Assembly: GCA_027386095.1 (NCBI GenBank) | Contig: DAHXUN010000007.1 | Location: forward strand, 54,782-118,781 | Source of the DNA: Nitrososphaerota archaeon | Lineage (GTDB): Archaea > Thermoproteota > Nitrososphaeria > Nitrososphaerales > UBA183 | DNA: 64,000 nucleotides | Direction of reading: 5' to 3' | Shown: positions 60,451-64,000 of the stretch, piece after piece | How the letters are laid out: each line of letters opens with the position of its first letter | Numbering within the stretch: position 1 is the first letter of the stretch | Translations under genes and position numbers: made by a program | The notes under the pieces: model-generated | What the model saw: only the letters and a program-made list of their open reading frames with translations | Database searches by the model: none | Told to the model about the DNA's origin: nothing

Positions 60451-60951
60451 CTACGGTAAAGCAACTTGAATCTCGGGTAGAGTTTTGGCTCGACCATAGG
60501 TCAGGCCGTCAGCAATCCATGAAGCGTGCGAGCTAACGATCCGCCATTCCTTAGTCCGGCGATCCGCCGTCCTTTGTGCGAAGGTCGGGAGTTGTGGGAA
60601 GTTCATTTCGTATGAAACATCGGTAATCAGTGGTCTTGAAATGAATCTAGTGAGTACGTCTTCGTCGTCAGTCCACCGATAGCCCCAGAACATCATCACC
60701 ATCTCTGTAGGACGTTGGTCGACGGCCACGGAGATAGAGTACTCGCCACCCGTCCCATCCCAATGAATGGCCAAGCCCGCTTCTGTTATCTTGCCTGCCG
60801 CACCCTCACGCGTCTGATCCAAGTTGATGCTAGCTGCCGACCATATCGCAGAGGCGATTGAGCTCAAACTCTCCGCATCATAGATGTCGGTGTTGTTCTG
60901 GCGATAAGGGTCGAAATTACCTCCTCTGAGGAGCCGTCCGCGGGCCACCAT
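60451..60951 (-). CDS. hypothetical protein
   Basis: 166 residues from ATG 60951. DLAIHWDGTGGEYSISVAVDQRPTEMVMMFWGYRWTDDEDVLTRF (schematic) indicates a strand-rich soluble protein with several Trp. No signal peptide or membrane segment. I do not recognise a family. It follows the methyltransferase in the accessory region on the same strand. Confidence 0.55.
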   Translation of the reverse strand: MVARGRLLRGGNFDPYRQNNTDIYDAESLSSIASAIWSAASINLDQTREGAAGKITEAGLAIHWDGTGGEYSISVAVDQRPTEMVMMFWGYRWTDDEDVLTRFISRPLITDVSYEMNFPQLPTFAQRTADRRTKEWRIVSSHASWIADGLTYGRAKTLPEIQVALP

Positions 60952-61382
60952 TTTGAGTTGGCCTTCCCTCAGAAGTAATTCGTGGGAGCCCCGTGATGCC
61001 CGAAGGCGGGCCAGACCCTCGTTAGATGGGAACTTTCTTCAACCTGTTCGCCGATTAATGAATAACCAAGTTGTCGACAAAGGTGCCCCCTACCCTTGAC
61101 AGAATAGTGCACCAAGAGGGAGAATAGGTCGTAGCAAGGTATTCCTCTGCCACGATTCCGTCCAAATGTCTATCCGCTGTAAGAAAAATGACGGTCTCTA
61201 GAGTTGGAGCCACTCCTTTACCAGGTGGGAGTCTGGTTAAGTTCTGCGCGACTTCTCTTCATACACACTCACGCGCCCTCTCGGACTCCTAGCACTCGGG
61301 TCGTGTTCTCTTGGGATGACAAACCACCTCAGAGAGTAGCCTTATCACAGGATGAGCCTGCTACCGTGGTCGCGGATTAGGT
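60952..61382. other. intergenic stretch holding a degraded ORF
   Basis: 431 nt. On the minus strand 61055-61213 reads GVAPTLETVIFLTADRHLDG and onward as a clean protein-like frame, and a second frame upstream reads RVSVYEEKSRRT before a stop. Otherwise nothing was found. Confidence 0.35.
61055..61213 (-). pseudogene. possible remnant of a PIN-domain-like gene
   Basis: 52 residues from GTG 61213. VIFLTADRHLDGIVAEEY resembles the C-terminal D-rich strand-helix of PIN nucleases (TxD). The frame is blocked by a stop upstream and continues in another frame (RVSVYEEKSRRT), so the gene looks broken by a shift. The assignment to PIN is weak. Confidence 0.25.
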
Positions 61383-62099
61383 ATGAATGACCTTACGGCA
61401 ACCCTCATAGGATTCCTCGGAATCCTCGGCGCTCTTCTGGGTTCGGCGCTCACATTCTATTACACACAACTGCGACGTTCACAAGAGATGGCCCAGAACG
61501 TCGCTTTCTTCGGGGTTCAAATTCTTGCCACGTTCCAAGACCTTCTTGAGCATGTGGTGATTCACGAGCAAGAACTGAAACCCATTTACTCAGAAAGTTG
61601 GGAATCGAACGCGCCAAAGAACAAAGCTGAACTGGACTTGGTACTCAACAAAGCTCTTGCCGCCTTCCCTCTGCCGCTTCCCCAGCTGTTCGTCGCTCCC
61701 TCGAATGAGATGACGGAGCCCTATTCCGTTCTTCTCCGGCTGAATCTGAGAGACACTCAGGAATGGATAGGGGACCTGAACAAGAAAGCCGGAGAATTGA
61801 GGAATCCGAAGAATAGAACAAATGAATGGGTGTCTGAGTTCATGGGTAAAGCACAGGCGTTCATTAAGCCTCAGTTTGTGGAGCAGGCAGCTGTCACCGT
61901 TTACGGTAACGTACTCGACTCTGTCTGGTACGCCAAAGGGGAGACTCTCAAAGAAGGCAAGAAGCGCAAAGAGGAAGAAAAGGTGAGAAAGGGAATTCAA
62001 GAAGACCTCCAGTATCACCTTCACGTGTCGAACGTGATTCAATCAGAGATTGCCCGCTTTGAAGCCAGAATTGAGAAGATAGAGAGCAAGACCAGTTAG
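61383..62099 (+). CDS. membrane-anchored coiled-coil hypothetical protein
   Basis: 238 residues. One N-terminal membrane segment (ATLIGFLGILGALLGSALTF) then a soluble domain of ~150 residues and a C-terminal coiled coil rich in Lys/Glu (LKEGKKRKEEEKVRKGIQED, EIARFEARIEKIESK). Such topology is common in accessory regions. No family recognised; it may be part of the defence neighbourhood. Confidence 0.6.
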   Translation: MNDLTATLIGFLGILGALLGSALTFYYTQLRRSQEMAQNVAFFGVQILATFQDLLEHVVIHEQELKPIYSESWESNAPKNKAELDLVLNKALAAFPLPLPQLFVAPSNEMTEPYSVLLRLNLRDTQEWIGDLNKKAGELRNPKNRTNEWVSEFMGKAQAFIKPQFVEQAAVTVYGNVLDSVWYAKGETLKEGKKRKEEEKVRKGIQEDLQYHLHVSNVIQSEIARFEARIEKIESKTS

Positions 62100-62612
62100 T
62101 AGCGCTGCTTCATACTCATGCGCCCTCTCAGGCTCTGTCTCTCGGTCTGGGTCTCAGTCTCTCTCACGCGCACACGCACACGGGCAGGCAGGAACAGGAA
62201 CAAGCACAGGTGCAAACGAGAAACAGAGGGAGAGCCTGTGCGGCCGCCCAGATTTGAACACAAGTTAACAGTGTGGAGGTGATTCTGCCACACGTGGGGT
62301 TCATTTCGCTCCCCCATCTTGGCCGTCTTTCCGGAAGGTGGGGCGCTAAATGGCGCCAGACGGTCTACTGCTGTCTTGCGATCGATAAGAAACAGCAAAG
62401 GCGTGGTCCTGAGGGTTCCGAGGACGGCTCTCGAGGAAAACGGTTTCCACCCGGGCGGTGACGGAAGCCGGGAACTGGTCGAGCTCCGCTTGGTTTAGAC
62501 CTCGGGAGGGCGTGGGCATTCAGAAACCGTCTTCGCCAACTACTACCCTGCGGACCGGAGGGCCGAAGTCTACCTTGGAAGGCTGGGAAGCGCTGAAGCC
62601 TGTCAATTCAAG
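62100..62612. other. non-coding stretch with low-complexity tract and tRNA fragment
   Basis: 513 nt between two hypothetical genes. Positions ~62118-62230 are a biased tract: first pyrimidine-rich (CTCTGTCTCTCGGTCTGGGT), then CA-rich (CACGCGCACACGCACACGGG) and GGCAGGAACAGG-type purine-rich. This is followed by the tRNA 3'-end-like sequence. The 62499-62612 part is open in the frame of the next gene but has no start codon. Confidence 0.5.
62239..62259 (-). other. tRNA 3'-end fragment, probable integration (att) scar
   Basis: Read on the minus strand: G + T-loop TTCAAAT + CTGGG + CGGCCGC + A. This is exactly the last 21 nt of a tRNA whose acceptor stem would start GCGGCCG and whose T-stem would be CCCAG/CTGGG. 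In place of CCCAG the sequence has TTGTG, and no 5' half follows, so it is not a tRNA gene. Such fragments are left at one end of elements that integrate into tRNA genes. A fragment on the minus strand would mark the left end of an element extending to the right, with the intact tRNA beyond the window. Confidence 0.5.
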
Positions 62613-62981
62613 GTGGACGGCACAAGGCGATACGACCTCGCGTCCTTCGTGGATGACTTCAACGGCGCCAAGGGCCTGAGCCTTGCGAACCTGAGACTCG
62701 GGACCGATGGGAGTGCCGCCTGGATGGAGGTGGACGGAAGGAGGATTCAGATGTTGGACACCAAGCTCACCACGTTCGGGTCGATGGTGAACCTCCTGGG
62801 GACGATTGGGAAAGAGGGGCCTGACATCAAATTCGAATATGACGGCAGGGTCGCGGTCGCAAGGTTCAAGGGGCATCCGCAGATTGAACTCGTTCAGATC
62901 ATCGGTGACGAGCTTCAGATCAGGTATGCTCAGAGCAAGGACGAGAAGCACGCGTGCTCGGTGAAAATGCAGCAGGGCTGA
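62613..62981 (+). CDS. hypothetical protein, start uncertain
   Basis: 122 residues from GTG 62613. TRRYDLASFVDDFNGAKGLS and FGSMVNLLGTIGKEGPDIKFEYDGR give an alternating strand-helix fold. The protein-like frame continues upstream (YYPADRRAEVYLGRLGSAEA) to a stop at 62496-62498 with no usual start codon, so the gene may be 5'-truncated or start elsewhere. No family recognised. Confidence 0.5.
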   Translation: MDGTRRYDLASFVDDFNGAKGLSLANLRLGTDGSAAWMEVDGRRIQMLDTKLTTFGSMVNLLGTIGKEGPDIKFEYDGRVAVARFKGHPQIELVQIIGDELQIRYAQSKDEKHACSVKMQQG

Positions 62982-63024
62982 CCGTACACCGGGTTCATGG
63001 CGCCTCCGCCGGGACGAACTCATC
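62982..63024 (+). repeat. dispersed repeat, copy C
   Basis: CCGTACACCGGGTTCATGGC then GCCTCCGCCGGGACGAACTC, ending CATC. Begins at the stop codon of the preceding gene. Confidence 0.55.
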
Positions 63025-63043
63025 TGCGTCGGGGCATAGGTTC

Positions 63044-63775
63044 CTAGCCTAGAGGTTTCGTTGCAATCAGGAGCCCTCGTCCCGTCATCAAAGAATCTTC
63101 GGTGAATCTGACGTCCAAGCCTGCCTTTCGTAAGGTTTGGAGGGCTGGTTCGACTTCGAAGAACCTCAATCTGTGAAGGTCTCTAACGTGCGTTACTCCT
63201 TTTCTCTTCACTCCAATCAGATAGTGCTCATCCAACTCCGAGAACGCCCCCTTAGCCCATGCGAAGCTAACCCTGGCAATCTTCGCCGAGTCGCCGTCGT
63301 AGCTCCGTAGGCTGACGGTTCTGTCCCGCCACTCAGATTTCTGTAGCCATGGCTCGACAATCAGAACCCCGCCCTTCTTCAGATGTCTCGCGAAGTTGAG
63401 CAAGGCCTTCCTCACATCTCCTGCGGTCTTCAGGTAGCCGATGCTGCTGAAGAGACACAGGACGACATCGAACTGCCTTCCAGCGTCGAAATCGAGCATA
63501 TCTCCCTTGGAGAACTGCATCCCAGGCACGTTCTCTCTGGCGAGTCTGAGCATCTCTTTGCTTGCGTCGATTCCCATGCAATTGAAGTATCTTCTCAGAT
63601 ACGAGAGGTGTCTGCCTGTTCCGCATGCTACGTCGAGAAGGTCGTTGCCGGTCGAAAGCTGGAAGTCATGGATGAGGGCCCTGATTTTCGACGCCTCCTT
63701 CCGATAGTCCTTCCAGTGATAGATCTGATTGTAGTAAGGTGCCAATTCCTCGTAGAGAGCGGCGTGTTTCGGCAT
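63044..63775 (-). CDS. class I SAM-dependent methyltransferase
   Basis: 243 residues. NDLLDVACGTGRHLSYLRRYFNCMGIDASKEML contains motif I (ACGTG) and the acidic motif II (GIDAS); FDVVLCLFSSIGYL is motif IV-like; LKKGGVLIVEPWL is the post-motif strand. The closing block (DSLMTGRGLLIATKP) is typical of Methyltransf_25-type enzymes. Substrate unknown. ATG 63775. Confidence 0.9.
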   Translation of the reverse strand: MPKHAALYEELAPYYNQIYHWKDYRKEASKIRALIHDFQLSTGNDLLDVACGTGRHLSYLRRYFNCMGIDASKEMLRLARENVPGMQFSKGDMLDFDAGRQFDVVLCLFSSIGYLKTAGDVRKALLNFARHLKKGGVLIVEPWLQKSEWRDRTVSLRSYDGDSAKIARVSFAWAKGAFSELDEHYLIGVKRKGVTHVRDLHRLRFFEVEPALQTLRKAGLDVRFTEDSLMTGRGLLIATKPLG

Positions 63776-63808
63776 CGCTATCGATTATCTTCCTCGACTC
63801 TTAGGCCT

Positions 63809-63858
63809 TTGTTGCCGTGCACAGGGTTCATTGCGCCTCCGCCGGGAATACCTCATCC
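63809..63858 (+). repeat. dispersed repeat, copy D
   Basis: TTGTTGCCGTGCACAGGGTT, then CATTGCGCCTCCGCCGGGAA and TACCTCATCC. This is the most complete copy and the reference for the family. It overlaps the apparent 3' end of the partial gene at the window edge. Confidence 0.6.
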
Positions 63859-64000
63859 AAGCGTTGGGCTGTAATTAGTGGACGGGCTGAACTGGTCGCC
63901 GAAGCTTCCAGCGTACACCCCCACCATTTCAACGCCATCTTCTATGGCCGCCCTTCTGGACCCGCCCCACCCCCTTGCGGAGGTAGCTTGGGTCCAAGGC
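63853..64000 (-). CDS. partial ORF cut by the window end
   Basis: About 48 C-terminal residues of a gene that starts beyond 64000: RRAAIEDGVEMVGVYAGSFG then DQFSPSTNYSPTLG and a TGA stop. The composition is protein-like. No family can be assigned from this fragment. The stop falls within repeat copy D. Confidence 0.35.
   Translation of the reverse strand, partial: PWTQATSARGWGGSRRAAIEDGVEMVGVYAGSFGDQFSPSTNYSPTLG

Noticed and set aside
62118..62230. CRISPR array in the repetitive tract
   Set aside because: No repeat of 25-40 nt with unique spacers; the tract is simple sequence. No array was seen elsewhere.
62200..62330. Complete tRNA gene around the T-loop-like sequence
   Set aside because: No D-arm, anticodon arm or 5' acceptor strand pairs with it; only the 3' end is present, so it is reported as a fragment.

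Overview
This window is a GC-rich archaeal chromosome segment. The domain assignment rests on genes found only in Archaea (or Archaea plus eukaryotes): eukaryote-type primase small subunit (PriS), a GINS subunit, PCNA, aIF2-alpha, ribosomal proteins eL42 and eS27, Nop10, Dph2, exosome Csl4, RpoL, TFS and an AglB/STT3 oligosaccharyltransferase. Many genes have an A/T-rich TATA-like box about 25-30 nt before the start codon and no room for a leader, and GTG/TTG starts are common. The gene mix (CofE for coenzyme F420, GcvT/GcvH, TopA type IA, Csl4-RpoL-TFS and PCNA-eL42-eS27-aIF2a-Nop10 clusters) fits a Thermoproteota lineage, possibly a Nitrososphaeria relative. I cannot fix the lineage without a tree.

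Layout. 1-16 kb holds metabolic and membrane genes: DUF973, an RNase H-like protein, SfsA, an M32 carboxypeptidase, thioredoxin, a bacterio-opsin-activator-type HTH regulator, threonine dehydratase, a repetitive bactofilin-like protein coupled to a winged-helix protein, SDR, class II aldolase, two MFS transporters and a SET-domain methyltransferase. 15.6-20.7 kb is an information-processing block (Dph2, Csl4, RpoL, TFS; then GINS and PriS on the other strand) followed by a formamidase-type enzyme. 20.7-25 kb has a cupin, a GcvH-like/TusA-like fusion facing a rhodanese, and an amidase. 25-35.3 kb is a second core block: PCNA, eL42, eS27, aIF2a, Nop10, AglB, GcvH, GcvT, CofE and TopA with small zinc-ribbon genes. 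35.3-48.1 kb is mixed metabolism: a TPP-dependent oxidase, aldo/keto reductase, methyltransferases, rhomboid, glyoxalases, transporters and a P-loop kinase-like protein.

From about 48.9 kb the sequence changes character: lower GC, small orphan ORFs, broken genes, dispersed repeats, and a defence island. The core (51.6-60.3 kb) is a DISARM-like system: a DUF1998 protein (DrmB-like), a DEAD/DEAH helicase (DrmA-like), a phospholipase-D-fold protein (DrmC-like) and a C5-cytosine methyltransferase (DrmMII-like). It also carries two parts that are not DISARM core genes: an unrecognised 529-residue protein with an OB-fold-looking centre, overlapping the drmC-like gene, and a Vsr-type endonuclease next to the methyltransferase. 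Left of it lie a PD-(D/E)XK nuclease-like ORF with a small regulator under a palindromic operator, and a set of small divergent genes. Right of it lie hypothetical genes, a degraded ORF, a strongly biased low-complexity tract and a 21-nt sequence that looks like the 3' end of a tRNA, a typical integration scar.
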